A stretch of 64,000 nucleotides of DNA from Oceanobacillus sp. J11TS1 (GTDB lineage: Bacteria > Bacillota > Bacilli > Bacillales > Amphibacillaceae), in assembly GCF_018333215.1 (NCBI RefSeq), contig NZ_BORO01000012.1:1-64000 (forward strand), given 5' to 3'. Position 1 is the stretch's first letter, and each line of letters begins with the position of its first letter. The notes below the pieces were generated by a model. That model was not told where the DNA came from, made no database searches, and saw only the letters and a program-made list of their open reading frames with translations. Below are positions 27,735 to 37,027 of the stretch, piece by piece. A program made the position numbers and the translations under genes.

Positions 27735-28880
27735 TTAACGTATATCCCACTTCGGCTTCATTGAACGAGTGTAAAAACTGTTTCTTTTTTGCCTGTCTGA
27801 TATGATTTGTTCACACATCTGGTTTGCAGCCTTCACCGTAGATATTTGGTTCAATTCCGCCAGCTGATATACTTTTAATAACGTATGATAGATTTCTTTT
27901 GTCTTACGCAGTACTCTATTTTTATTAAACCCATATAGCTCATCTGCAACTTGAATAAGTCCGCCAAAATTAATAATATAGTCCGGTGCGTAAAGAATCC
28001 CTAGCTCTGCTAACTTGTCGCCATGTTCATCTGCTTGCAGCTGATTATTTGCAGAGCCGGCTACTGCTTTTACCTTTAGCTGCTGAATCGTCTCATCATT
28101 GATAACGCCTCCTGCAGCACATGGAACAAATATATCTGCCTCCTGCGAGTAGATATCATTGCTTTCCACTGATTTTACTGAACCAAGTGCTGTTTTTGCT
28201 TTCTCCTGAAGAGCTAATATATTATTAGAATCAAGATCAGATACGTATACGTCCGCCCCTTCATTGAGTAAAGATTCTGCTACTTTAAATCCTACTTTTC
28301 CTAACCCCTGCACAGCATACGTGACACCTCTAATGTCCTCCGTACCAAAAAGTATTTTATTTGTCGCTTTGATACCGTATATTACGCCCATCGAGGTAGG
28401 GTAAGAAGAATCTCCACCTCCTCCGTATTCTTCCGGAATGCCTACAATATTAGACGTTTCTCTTGATGCATGGATAAAGTCATCCATTGTGGTTCCCATG
28501 TCTGTGCCAGTATAAAACCTTCCACCAAGCGATTCTATAAACTGGCCGAATGAACGGAATAGTTCGGGCGTTTTGTCTTTCATCGGGTCGCCTATGATTA
28601 CCGCTTTTCCCCCTCCAAAGTCAACATTAGAAGCTGCACATTTATAAGTCATAGCTTTAGATAAGCGCAATGCATCATCAAGTGCGTCATCGAAGGTTTC
28701 ATACAGCTTCATTCGGCAACCGCCAAGAGCTGGACCAAGGGTAGTGTCATGGATAGCTATAATTGCCCGCAACCCTGTAGAAGGGTCGCTACAAAATATT
28801 ACTTGCTCATGTTCTAACATTCTATCCATTATTTCAAAATCATTATTTATTTGGATAGTAGACTCTTTAAAACGCTCCAT
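27735..28880 (-). CDS. Leucine dehydrogenase-type amino-acid dehydrogenase
   Basis: The 381-residue enzyme has a Glu/Leu/Phe/Val dehydrogenase N-domain with the substrate Lys in [18 protein letters not shown] and a NAD-binding domain with [13 protein letters not shown]. It deaminates branched-chain (or aromatic) amino acids to the 2-oxoacids used by the E1-E2 complex encoded next. The ATG at 28880 follows TAGGAGGCGG; the longer frame has no such box. It is a little longer at the C-terminus than typical Leu dehydrogenases; whether it prefers Leu or Phe cannot be told. Confidence 0.88.
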   Translation of the reverse strand: MERFKESTIQINNDFEIMDRMLEHEQVIFCSDPSTGLRAIIAIHDTTLGPALGGCRMKLYETFDDALDDALRLSKAMTYKCAASNVDFGGGKAVIIGDPMKDKTPELFRSFGQFIESLGGRFYTGTDMGTTMDDFIHASRETSNIVGIPEEYGGGGDSSYPTSMGVIYGIKATNKILFGTEDIRGVTYAVQGLGKVGFKVAESLLNEGADVYVSDLDSNNILALQEKAKTALGSVKSVESNDIYSQEADIFVPCAAGGVINDETIQQLKVKAVAGSANNQLQADEHGDKLAELGILYAPDYIINFGGLIQVADELYGFNKNRVLRKTKEIYHTLLKVYQLAELNQISTVKAANQMCEQIISDRQKRNSFYTRSMKPKWDIR

Positions 28881-29021
28881 TTTTCCGCCTCCTAAAAATT
28901 TTGAGTAAACAATTTTATTAAACCACGGAATCCATTTACTACTAAAAATCATCGCAAAACAACAAATGTATTCGCTTACATTTTGTTATTGCGGGTTATT
29001 TCAAACTGAACAATGTAAACA

Positions 29022-29034
29022 GTAGACAGTCAAC
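29022..29034 (-). promoter_or_regulatory. Candidate GntR operator upstream of the leucine-dehydrogenase/bkd genes
   Basis: gtagacagtcaac (29022-29034) differs from the perfect palindrome at 30873-30885 in only two positions, and both are followed by cat (GTCAACCAT shared). It lies about 140 bases upstream of the leucine-dehydrogenase ATG. Confidence 0.5.
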
Positions 29035-29082
29035 CATCTACTGCAGTACTTTCCATAAATATGAAATCAGGTAGAAACTTTT

Positions 29083-30228
29083 TCAAGCTAAACAAAACAG
29101 TAACTGGTGTGGGTTTTCTATTAATGATTTAAGATGATTTGTAAAAGCTACAGCGTTCCCTCCATCAGTTACACGATGATCAAAACTTAAGCTAATTTTC
29201 ATAATTGAACGGATTACTATCTCATCATCTTCGTTCACCACGGGTATCTTTTTCATTTTATGAAACGTCATAAACCCGGTTTCTGGATAATTAATCATTG
29301 TATTCGAGCTCGTACTCCCGACTTGTTCTAGATTACTTATTGTAAAGGTACTACCTTGCATTTCATTTGGCTGTAATGTATTTTCCAAAGCTTTTTTTCT
29401 CAATTCTTTCATTTCTGCATCAATTTCCTTTAAAGACTTTTCCACTACATTTTTTAATACTGCAACAGTTGTTCCGTTATCTGAGTCATTTTTCAAGCCG
29501 ATATTAATCTTTTTTATAAGTTTAATTCTATCTCCTTCTTCACCTAAATGAGCATTGAATATTGGGTAATCTTTCAATGCTATACCAAGTGCTTTTATTA
29601 AATATGCAGTTATGGATGCGCTTACATTTGAGGTCATTTCTTGTTGAAACCTTAATAAATTCGTTACATCAATTTCTTCAAAATGAGATACGAGCGGTAT
29701 AGTATATCTGGAAGCTGTAATCTGTTTGTATTTTTCTCTTAAGGGGAGAACTTCTTTTTGGCTATCTGAATCAATCTTCGTTTTATTCACATCTGTTTGT
29801 AGACTGTTGCTTATAGCGTCCAGCGCAGGAGTCTTATCTACTCTTTTATTTTTAGAATAATAGTACACGTCTTCTCGTGTAATCCGTCCAGAAACCCCAG
29901 TTCCTATCACTAAAGTAAGGTCCACATTCTCTTTTCTTGCAATCTTTCGTACTGATGGAGCAGCTTTGATCCGTTGGGGCCCTTTTGCTTTTAATTGTTC
30001 ATCTATTATTAAAATGGCAGTACCTACTGGAAAGGTTCTATCTTTTTGAATCAGAATTTCTCTCACCACACCTTGAACAGGCGCTGTTATCTCCACAGGC
30101 ATCTTTTCTGTTTGTACAACAGCAATCCGTTGATTTGCATCAACAAAATCACCCTCTTTAATAAAGTAAGACTGTATAACTCCTTCTGACATTCCTTCCC
30201 CAGTATCATGAAGTTTCACTTCAACCAA
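29083..30228 (-). CDS. Second, orphan 2-oxoacid dehydrogenase E2
   Basis: This 381-residue acyltransferase has a lipoyl domain (VQTEKMPVEITAPV), an E1/E3-binding domain (AAPSVRKIARKENVDLTLV) and a catalytic domain with SLSFDHRVTDGGNAV. It is a divergent paralogue of bkdB. The RKQIAKKM-type helix before the catalytic core is degraded to PLREKYKQITASRYTIP, and a Cys-rich tail ends LLFCLA. No E1 or E3 gene lies nearby, so it may share the bkd E1 or be a specialised acyltransferase. Start TTG at 30228 behind GGGAGG. Confidence 0.8.
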   Translation of the reverse strand: MVEVKLHDTGEGMSEGVIQSYFIKEGDFVDANQRIAVVQTEKMPVEITAPVQGVVREILIQKDRTFPVGTAILIIDEQLKAKGPQRIKAAPSVRKIARKENVDLTLVIGTGVSGRITREDVYYYSKNKRVDKTPALDAISNSLQTDVNKTKIDSDSQKEVLPLREKYKQITASRYTIPLVSHFEEIDVTNLLRFQQEMTSNVSASITAYLIKALGIALKDYPIFNAHLGEEGDRIKLIKKINIGLKNDSDNGTTVAVLKNVVEKSLKEIDAEMKELRKKALENTLQPNEMQGSTFTISNLEQVGSTSSNTMINYPETGFMTFHKMKKIPVVNEDDEIVIRSIMKISLSFDHRVTDGGNAVAFTNHLKSLIENPHQLLFCLA

Positions 30229-30359
30229 TATAATCAGCCTCCCAGACTAGAACACTATATAAGTTATTAATGGAAAACGAAGACTATCCTAAGTAAATTT
30301 ATCAAGGGGTATATAGAATATATTCATTTGATTCTTTCATATGTCAAAACTGCTTCCAA

Positions 30360-30770
30360 TTAAGTAAGATTGGTGCTTACACTTACCTTTTTTAGATTTT
30401 CTTTAATGAGTTCTTTAGGTAAAATCGTTTGTTTGACTTCTCCAATTCCAATTAAGCCGTATTTATTACTCAACTTTACTTCTGTAATCAACTCCCTCTT
30501 ACTTACCTCCGTGACAACAGCTTTTACTTCGATTGTTGTCCCCAAACCGGATGGAGCGATATGTTTAATGGTTACAGCAGACCCCATCCCTTCTTCATCA
30601 TCCTCTAAATATGGGACAAGCAGCTGCCTTGATATCCATTCCATGTGATAAACCATTGAAACAGTTGAATAAGCTGGATGAATTACATCCCCTTCGAATT
30701 GCGCAAACATATTTTTGGTTACTTCTACTGAAAATGAGGTGGAATTACCAACTTTTAACCCATCCTTCAT
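30360..30770 (-). CDS. FlK-like hotdog thioesterase
   Basis: The 136-residue protein has the FlK/COG5496 pattern: FEGDVIHPAYSTVSMVYHME and EEGMGSAVTIKHIAPSGLG. Relatives hydrolyse small or fluorinated acyl-CoA. It is the first gene after a consensus promoter whose -35 box overlaps an operator, and precedes the orphan E2. It could release free acid from a stalled acyl-CoA. Strong AAAGGAG start. Confidence 0.78.
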   Translation of the reverse strand: MKDGLKVGNSTSFSVEVTKNMFAQFEGDVIHPAYSTVSMVYHMEWISRQLLVPYLEDDEEGMGSAVTIKHIAPSGLGTTIEVKAVVTEVSKRELITEVKLSNKYGLIGIGEVKQTILPKELIKENLKKVSVSTNLT

Positions 30771-30855
30771 CTATATTTTCTCCTTTCCATCATAAATTCG
30801 GATTTAGTTTCTACAACAACACACCTTTTGAATATTTTGATAATAATTCATTTAC

Positions 30856-30885
30856 ATTATATTCTGCATATTGTTGACTGTCAAC
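30856..30885 (-). promoter_or_regulatory. Consensus sigma-A promoter overlapping a palindromic operator
   Basis: On the minus strand TTGACA (30879-30884) and TATAAT (30856-30861) are 17 bases apart, a perfect consensus. The -35 box lies inside the perfect palindrome GTTGAC-T-GTCAAC (30873-30885). The adjacent gntR/FCD gene encodes the likely repressor. This promoter drives the thioesterase and probably the orphan E2 genes. Confidence 0.75.
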
Positions 30886-30891
30886 CATGTA

Positions 30892-31563
30892 TTAAAATAA
30901 AAATCTGTATTCTTCTTTGGATTTAGAATTAATATGTCTCATCACTCCTCCTAACGCTCTCTTTATATGACGGCTTATAATTCGCAGCAATCGTTCTTCG
31001 TCTCCTTCTATAAGTGCCATATAAATCCGTTCATGCTCTTCAATAAAAGCAGGATAAAACTCCCCGCCCACCATACTTTTACGCATATAATGTATTTTCG
31101 ACTTTATTGTTTCTAGGAGTTCGATAAGCTGTTTATTTTTTGAAGCTTCAATAATAATGGTATGAAACTGTTGATCAAGTTGTCCTAATTTTCGAGAATC
31201 TTTTTCTACTTCTTTTGTTTCTTTTAGATTCTCAGCTAATTGATTTTTTATATCTTCCGAAAAGTTTCTTAAAGCAAGACGGGCAGCTAAAGTTTCCAGA
31301 CTTTCACGGCACTGGAAAATATCCACAATATCCTGGACAGTAGGTTGATAAACCCGAACTAATCCATTATTATATATCAATAATCCATCCTGGATAAGCA
31401 TACGAATAGCTTCCCTAATTGTTCCTCTACTAACCCCCAGCTTTGCTGCAATTTTCGCTTCAATCACCCGTTCATTCGGTTGGAGTTCACCCTCCATGAT
31501 TGATTCTTTGATTAAATTATACGCTTGCAAATGAAGTGATTCCGTTTTTATAATTCTTCCCAT
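30892..31563 (-). CDS. GntR/FCD family transcriptional regulator
   Basis: The 223-residue protein has an N-terminal winged helix (HLQAYNLIKESIMEGELQPN, IAAKLGVSRGTIREAIRML) and a C-terminal FCD ligand domain with the metal histidines in DQQFHTIIIEAS and EEHERIYMAL and SRHIKRAL. FCD regulators bind organic acids. The ATG at 31563 follows AAAAAGGAG. Its probable sites are the palindromes at 30873 and 29022, so it may control the thioesterase, second E2 and leucine-dehydrogenase/bkd genes. Confidence 0.85.
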   Translation of the reverse strand: MGRIIKTESLHLQAYNLIKESIMEGELQPNERVIEAKIAAKLGVSRGTIREAIRMLIQDGLLIYNNGLVRVYQPTVQDIVDIFQCRESLETLAARLALRNFSEDIKNQLAENLKETKEVEKDSRKLGQLDQQFHTIIIEASKNKQLIELLETIKSKIHYMRKSMVGGEFYPAFIEEHERIYMALIEGDEERLLRIISRHIKRALGGVMRHINSKSKEEYRFLF

Positions 31564-32160
31564 TATCAAATACTCCTTTTTATCTTCTATGATAGCCACT
31601 TCTCTTCTAAACGAAAGATGCAAAGCAGTAAAACTGATAAAATGTATAGCACCTTACTTATAGTAGATGTTCAATAAGTAGCATCTAAAGAAAAATTCGT
31701 TTCCTTATTATCCTATTGTTATTTCATATCTATCAATGCTTTCTCAATAGTATTTCTCGTCGGTTAACCCACGATTTCACACACATCTGCTTCTTCAATT
31801 ATTTTTTCCCTTCATCGCACACATTTTATTGTGAAAAATAAGAACTGTTTTTTGTATTGTACACAAAAAATTCTTAAGTTTCAAAAGATAGTTATCACGT
31901 TAATCTGAATAGTTATTTAAATCGCAATAGTAAATGCAGCCCCAACGTGGTTCATTTATATAGGGCTTAAATCTAATGTTTTCGCGGAAGTGCATTCAAC
32001 AAATTTCCGACCACAGTGACGTACTCATTTGTCCCTCTTTCCAATGATGAGTACGGATAGCTCCCCATGCCTCTTTTCAGCTAGTTTTATCTAATTATAC
32101 CAAAATACGATTCACAAAGATGCTCAACAATAATCTCCTAACCTTAATTTCTACTTTTCC
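31564..32160. other. Gene-free stretch between gntR and the lipoprotein gene
   Basis: No protein-like frame was found in about 600 bases. It has a 9-base inverted repeat cgtactcat (32020-32028) with atgagtacg (32047-32055) of unknown role. The rest is AT-rich and may be a decayed gene. Confidence 0.4.
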
Positions 32161-32189
32161 TTGTTCCGTGTGAAAACATTACCTATAAT
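32161..32189 (+). promoter_or_regulatory. Sigma-A promoter of the small lipoprotein gene
   Basis: ttgttc (32161-32166) and tataat (32184-32189) are 17 bases apart, about 50 bases before the start codon. The -10 is perfect, the -35 is moderate. Confidence 0.55.
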
Positions 32190-32236
32190 AGAAAGAACTG
32201 CTAATAATAACATTTAATAAGGTGGTCAACATACAC

Positions 32237-32635
32237 ATGACAAGCAAGGCAGCAATCATTTTATTTGGACTTATTCTATTAGCAAGCTGTAAACCATCAG
32301 ATAAGTATGCTGGCGATTGGTATGCTCTTTCTGATACAGGGGAGCAGGCAATGATTCACTTTTCAAAAGAAAAAACGATGACCTTCACTGATGAGAGCGG
32401 CAATGAAGAAACATTTGAAATCAATCAGAATGTTGCTGGCATTATGAATTCTACCAGATACTATAGAGTTGTCGTTGATGGATCAAATTATTATGTCATT
32501 TTTGAGGATAAAGATGACGAAAAGAATGCACACCTTGTAAAACAAACCAACATTGCAGATGATTTTGAAGATATGGCAGGAGAAGTTGTCTATACCATGA
32601 ACCGTGATGACTATCCTGCTGAATTTGGATTGTGA
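32237..32635 (+). CDS. Small lipoprotein of unknown function
   Basis: The 132-residue product starts MTSKAAIILFGLILLASC, a lipoprotein signal with Cys18, then a beta-rich domain (YAGDWYALSDTGEQAMIHFS) that looks like a small lipocalin-like or DUF-type sheet. GTG at 32222 is an alternative start. The gene is flanked by its own promoter and terminator, so it is a single unit. The family is not recognised. Confidence 0.7.
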   Translation: MTSKAAIILFGLILLASCKPSDKYAGDWYALSDTGEQAMIHFSKEKTMTFTDESGNEETFEINQNVAGIMNSTRYYRVVVDGSNYYVIFEDKDDEKNAHLVKQTNIADDFEDMAGEVVYTMNRDDYPAEFGL

Positions 32636-32640
32636 ATTAA

Positions 32641-32673
32641 AGCCTCTTAGGGATTATATCTTCCCAAGAGGCT
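32641..32673 (+). terminator. Terminator after the small lipoprotein gene
   Basis: agcctctt (32641-32648) pairs with aagaggct (32666-32673), extended by ggg (32650-32652) with ccc (32663-32665), and is followed by TTTT. Confidence 0.8.
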
Positions 32674-32740
32674 TTTTGATTAGATTGCCTATAGACGTGT
32701 AAAAATCAAATAGACTGCTAAAGCAATGTCATCCTTATTC

Positions 32741-34417
32741 CTACAAAAATCCGCTCGGAACAGAAGTTAAATCAATACCCCAAACTAACGGAACAAAATA
32801 ATAGACACCTAGAATAATAATAACTGTCGCTACAATATTCACCCAGAATCCCGTTTTAATCATCTCGATAATTTTCAGCTTCCCAGTACCGAAAATAATG
32901 GCATTGGGCGGCGTTCCAACCGGCAGCATAAAGGCACAGTTTGCTGCCATCGCACATGGGATCATCAAGGCAAATGGATGGATGTTTAAAGCAACTGCCA
33001 ATGCTCCAACTACCGGTAAAATCATGGTTGCTGTTGCCGTATTGGACGTAAGCTCGGTTAAAGCCATAATCAGCAAAGTAGATGCTGCAATAATAATAAG
33101 TAAATGTAAACCATCTAAAACGGTTAGCTGCTGCCCCAGCCAGTCAGATAGACCTGTCTGCGTAAAGCCTGCTGCAATCGCCAGTCCGCCTCCAAACAGT
33201 AAGAGTACGCCCCAAGGAATATCACGGGAATCTTTCCAGGACAGGATACGTGCTTCTTGCTTAGCTGGAATAGCAAATAATAATATGGCAGCAATTACCG
33301 CAATCATTCCATCAGATATTCCTGGAATATTAATAATTCCGCCTGTCCATAAGAAATCTCTGGTAATCCACATAAAAGCGGCAAAGAAAAACACAACGGC
33401 AACCATTTTCTCTTCATGTCCTGTCTTGCCCAGTTTCCTTCTTTCATTTTGAATCAATTCTTTTCCGCCCGGGAGCTGCTTAATACTCGTTTTAAATGCA
33501 ATCTTCCCTAAATATAGCCAGGTTAAGACAGTCATAAGAATCACAACCGGGAAGGCAAATAACATCCAAGTTGCAAAAGAAAGACTTACACCGAATAATT
33601 CATTAAGCTGTCCTGCCAAGATAATATTCGGAGGTGTTCCAATTAATGTTCCAAGACCGCCGATGGTTCCAGCGTATCCAATACCAAATATAAGTGATTT
33701 TTCAAACTTTGGTAATTCTTTTTCCTCTGGAGTTCCTTTTAAAACACTTGCTACCTGAACAGTAATCGCAAGTCCCATTGGAACCATCATCATAACCGCT
33801 GCTGTATTGGAAACCCACATGGACAGGAATCCTGTTGCCGCCATAAACCCAAGTAAAATCCGCTGTATACTTGTTCCAATTACCGAAATAATGAAGAGAG
33901 CAATACGTTTATGTAGATTCCATTTTTCCATTGCTGTAGCAATAAAAAATCCGCCTAAAAATAGAAAAATAATATCATTCCCATAAGCAGAAGCCACATC
34001 TCCGCCTTCCATTGCTCCTGTAATTGGTAAAAGTATCAGCGGCAAGAGCGAAGTAGCCGGAATAGGCAATGCTTCTGTAATCCACCATGTCGCAATCCAC
34101 AGTGTAGACGCAAGGACAGCTTTTCCTTCAAATGATAATCCTTCTGGCTGAAAAAACAGCATCGTTAGAACAAACAATAACGGTCCCAAAATCAAACCAA
34201 CAATTTGCGCCTTGGAATAAGGTACTTTTTCCGGATCTTTCCCTGCTTTTCCAGACTGTTTCTGACCTTTTTTATTTCCCACAAAAGCTTCCTTATGATT
34301 ATTTGTATCATTGGCTTTTTCAGCAACATTTTTATGAATGGCAAAAATATTTAATAAATTCTTTGTGCGCTTATGTTGCTTCCAAAGCTCGTGCCATGCT
34401 AACGTCACATTGTTCAT
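32741..34417 (-). CDS. DASS family sodium:dicarboxylate symporter
   Basis: The 558-residue protein has a hydrophilic N-terminus of about 70 residues, then roughly 11 membrane segments. Both SNT motifs of the VcINDY/SdcS fold are present (WVSNTAAVMMM and TSNTATATMILP), as are the helical-hairpin GTPPN motifs (IGTPPNIILAG and VGTPPNAIIFG). It should import succinate, fumarate or malate with Na+. The extra N-terminal tail is unusual. A cre-like site overlaps its leader, and a DcuS/CitA-type two-component system lies upstream. Confidence 0.9.
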   Translation of the reverse strand: MNNVTLAWHELWKQHKRTKNLLNIFAIHKNVAEKANDTNNHKEAFVGNKKGQKQSGKAGKDPEKVPYSKAQIVGLILGPLLFVLTMLFFQPEGLSFEGKAVLASTLWIATWWITEALPIPATSLLPLILLPITGAMEGGDVASAYGNDIIFLFLGGFFIATAMEKWNLHKRIALFIISVIGTSIQRILLGFMAATGFLSMWVSNTAAVMMMVPMGLAITVQVASVLKGTPEEKELPKFEKSLIFGIGYAGTIGGLGTLIGTPPNIILAGQLNELFGVSLSFATWMLFAFPVVILMTVLTWLYLGKIAFKTSIKQLPGGKELIQNERRKLGKTGHEEKMVAVVFFFAAFMWITRDFLWTGGIINIPGISDGMIAVIAAILLFAIPAKQEARILSWKDSRDIPWGVLLLFGGGLAIAAGFTQTGLSDWLGQQLTVLDGLHLLIIIAASTLLIMALTELTSNTATATMILPVVGALAVALNIHPFALMIPCAMAANCAFMLPVGTPPNAIIFGTGKLKIIEMIKTGFWVNIVATVIIILGVYYFVPLVWGIDLTSVPSGFL

Positions 34418-34437
34418 CGATCATACTCCTTTCCCCT

Positions 34438-34451
34438 TGAAAACGCTTACC
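34438..34451 (-). promoter_or_regulatory. cre-like CcpA site in front of the dicarboxylate transporter
   Basis: TGAAAACGCTTACC matches the CcpA cre consensus TGWAANCGNTNWCA except for the last base. It lies about 21 bases before the start codon, where CcpA binding would block transcription. Confidence 0.55.
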
Positions 34452-34516
34452 GATAATATTCATTCTTATTTTCATTTATTTTGTTTTGTTTGTATAGTTT
34501 TTTTAACTAAATGAAA

Positions 34517-35215
34517 CTAAAATTGACTAAGATTGTTTCTTCCTGCTTGGGAGAGTTTATACTGTTGTAATGGGCGTCCGAAGCTATGATAAACCACATT
34601 TTTTTCAATAAGCTGCTTTTCTTCAAAAAAACGCAAATATTTACGTAAAGAAACATGTGAAATTTTTGCATGGGAGCTTAAATCTGCCGCAGACAGCCAA
34701 TCCTCATGCTCTTTCATCACATTTAAGATATGACGGCAAGTTTCTCTCGTAATTCCTTTTGGCAAGTCCTCAGGTATTATAATAGGCTGTTCATGCGGGT
34801 GAAATAAACGATCCACTGCAGCTTGGTGCACCTTCCCCTCTGTCACTCTCACTGTTTCTTTATACCCTAGAAGCGACGCTTGAAAACGTTCAAAAGTAAA
34901 TGGCTTCAAAAGATAGTCGATTACACCATAGCGATAGCCCGTCTTCAATGATTGCCGGTCATTGGCAGATGTGATTAAAATAACATCCACATTAATTTCT
35001 TCTGCCCGGATTTGTTTTAATAAATCCAGGCCATTTTGATGCTGTAAATACACATCAAGTAAAATCAAATCAACATTAGGCTGCTGGGCCAGCTCGAAAC
35101 CTTCCTCGACCGTTTCCGCACTTCCTGCGCAGCAAAATCCATCTATTTTTTCGATATACTTCTGATGAAATTTAGAAATAAGCGGTTCGTCTTCAATAAT
35201 GGCTATATGTATCAT
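34517..35215 (-). CDS. Response regulator of the CitB/DctR type
   Basis: The 232-residue protein has a receiver domain (IAIIEDEPLISKFHQKYI, phosphoacceptor Asp in DLILLDVYL, Lys in YLLKPF) and a C-terminal helix-turn-helix. The start was set at ATG 35215, which gives the canonical receiver start. A TGATG overlap with the kinase gene at 35236 offers a longer alternative. It should activate the adjacent transporter gene. Confidence 0.85.
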   Translation of the reverse strand: MIHIAIIEDEPLISKFHQKYIEKIDGFCCAGSAETVEEGFELAQQPNVDLILLDVYLQHQNGLDLLKQIRAEEINVDVILITSANDRQSLKTGYRYGVIDYLLKPFTFERFQASLLGYKETVRVTEGKVHQAAVDRLFHPHEQPIIIPEDLPKGITRETCRHILNVMKEHEDWLSAADLSSHAKISHVSLRKYLRFFEEKQLIEKNVVYHSFGRPLQQYKLSQAGRNNLSQF

Positions 35216-35235
35216 GTGTTTTATTCCCCTCTTCA

Positions 35236-36819
35236 TCACTCATTTGGCATCTTCACTTGTAACCTGGTGCCTGCACCGATTTCCGATTGAATATCATATC
35301 TACCATTTCCTGCTTTTATCGCATTCATCATAATTGTCATTCCATATCCACGGTTTAAACCTTTTGTCGAAAAACCTTTCTCTAATAAAGAAGGTAGTTC
35401 TTTCACGTCAAAGCCCATTCCATTGTCGCGAATTTCATAAAATAGCTGTCCGTCAACAACATCAAAAATAAGTGTTATCTTTTTTTCTTCCTGGCCAATC
35501 ATTGCCTCCACTGCATTTTCTAAGCTGTTTCCAATAATCGTAATCCAGCGGTCCACAACAATTGGATCAGCAAGGCTTGGCCACTGATTTTCCCCTCGGA
35601 TATCAACATCGATTTGAAGCTGTTCCAAACGTTCTAATTTTGTCAATAAATACCCAGCAATAGCTGCATCCTCCATATGCGCGGAAATGACTCCTGTTTC
35701 TCGCTGATAAATCCTCGAAAGGCTGTCCACATATTCTGCAAGCTCCTCATAGGATTCCGTTTGAACCATTGCCCCTATAATATGTAGTTTATTCATAAAC
35801 TCGTGTGTCTGCATCCGTAACGTGTGTGCATAGGACTCTACCCCGGATAATTTTTTCATCATAGCGTCCAATTCATTTCGATCCCGAAAAGTGATAAGTG
35901 CGCCAACATCATTTTTATTGACCTTAAAAGAAACACTATTTGTAATCATTTCCAAATTAGCAAAGCGAATAGATTGATTATATACTGCCTTTTCACCATT
36001 TAATAACTCCTCTGCTGACAGTTCAGGCCAAACATCTATTATTCTCTTACCGATAATCTCTCCATGATAGCCTGCACGATTCAGCTTAATCTCTGCTGAT
36101 GGATTAGCAATTATAATTTTGTAGTCTGCATCGATTGCAATAACCCCTTCACTAACACTATCAAGCATTGCTTCCCGTTCTTCCATCATATATGCAATCT
36201 CTTGAGGCTCTAAATCAAACAGGGTTTTCTTCAATCGTCTTGCTAAAAAATAAGATCCAACTAAACCAAGGAAAAGGCTTAAAACTGTCCCCAAAACGGT
36301 TACCTTCACACTATTCCATACCGCTTTATGAATCACCTCTGTGGAAATCCCTACAGAAACTGCCCCAATCTGAATTCCATCTTGATTATAAACCGGTTCA
36401 AAAGCACGCATCGACGGACCCAACGTACCAACAGCCTCAGAAGTGTACCGTTTTCCTTCAAATACATCATCAACATCCCCGCCAACAAAATGCTCTCCAA
36501 TTCGCTCAGCTACAGGATGCATCAGGCGAATTCCTTCCATATTCATCAACACAATATATTGTAAATCATTATCCTCACGAATCTCTGCAGCAATTGCACG
36601 AAGATTTTCATCAGCCTCTCCTTTTTCAAGTGCCTCCCCAACAATAGGCATACGAGCAAAATGACTTGCACTTAAAATCGCCTTATCAGCGAGCGTTTTC
36701 TTTGTTTCCGCTGCTTGATTATATCCAATCAGCAGGCCTGTAACAAGTAATGTTAAGCAGATTAAGCCGCTCGTGAACAACATCATTTGAAACATGAAAG
36801 GCAAGTCCTTTTTTCGCAT
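35236..36819 (-). CDS. DcuS/CitA-type sensor histidine kinase
   Basis: The 527-residue kinase has an N-terminal membrane segment (residues 9-30), an extracytoplasmic PDC/CitA-type sensor with the DLQYIVLMNMEGIRLMHP region, a second membrane segment near 170-190, a cytoplasmic PAS domain (EGVIAIDADYKIIIANPS) and a histidine kinase core. The phosphoacceptor is in RMQTHEFMNKLHII, typical of the HPK5/CitA group, and the ATP site has NSLENAVEA and DNGMGFD. It probably senses dicarboxylates. Confidence 0.9.
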   Translation of the reverse strand: MRKKDLPFMFQMMLFTSGLICLTLLVTGLLIGYNQAAETKKTLADKAILSASHFARMPIVGEALEKGEADENLRAIAAEIREDNDLQYIVLMNMEGIRLMHPVAERIGEHFVGGDVDDVFEGKRYTSEAVGTLGPSMRAFEPVYNQDGIQIGAVSVGISTEVIHKAVWNSVKVTVLGTVLSLFLGLVGSYFLARRLKKTLFDLEPQEIAYMMEEREAMLDSVSEGVIAIDADYKIIIANPSAEIKLNRAGYHGEIIGKRIIDVWPELSAEELLNGEKAVYNQSIRFANLEMITNSVSFKVNKNDVGALITFRDRNELDAMMKKLSGVESYAHTLRMQTHEFMNKLHIIGAMVQTESYEELAEYVDSLSRIYQRETGVISAHMEDAAIAGYLLTKLERLEQLQIDVDIRGENQWPSLADPIVVDRWITIIGNSLENAVEAMIGQEEKKITLIFDVVDGQLFYEIRDNGMGFDVKELPSLLEKGFSTKGLNRGYGMTIMMNAIKAGNGRYDIQSEIGAGTRLQVKMPNE

Positions 36820-37027
36820 GTCGGCTAATCCCCCCTCTTGATCATATTTCCTGCTATCACCGTTATGGCATTATTATCAGTCCATGTTACAAATACCATT
36901 GCAGCAAAAAAGTAACAATATATTACCGTCTATGATAAATGCTCAACTGTAAAATAGAAAAAAGAAAATAACAAAATGAAGCGGGTAAAATATTATTGCA
37001 CTGTTAGATTTAAATCTAAAAAGTGAA
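36820..37027. other. Gap marking the start of the toxin array
   Basis: No gene is seen. It holds the kinase leader and a palindrome ttagatttaaatctaa (37004-37019) just beyond the stop of the 37028 gene, which could be a weak terminator. Confidence 0.4.
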
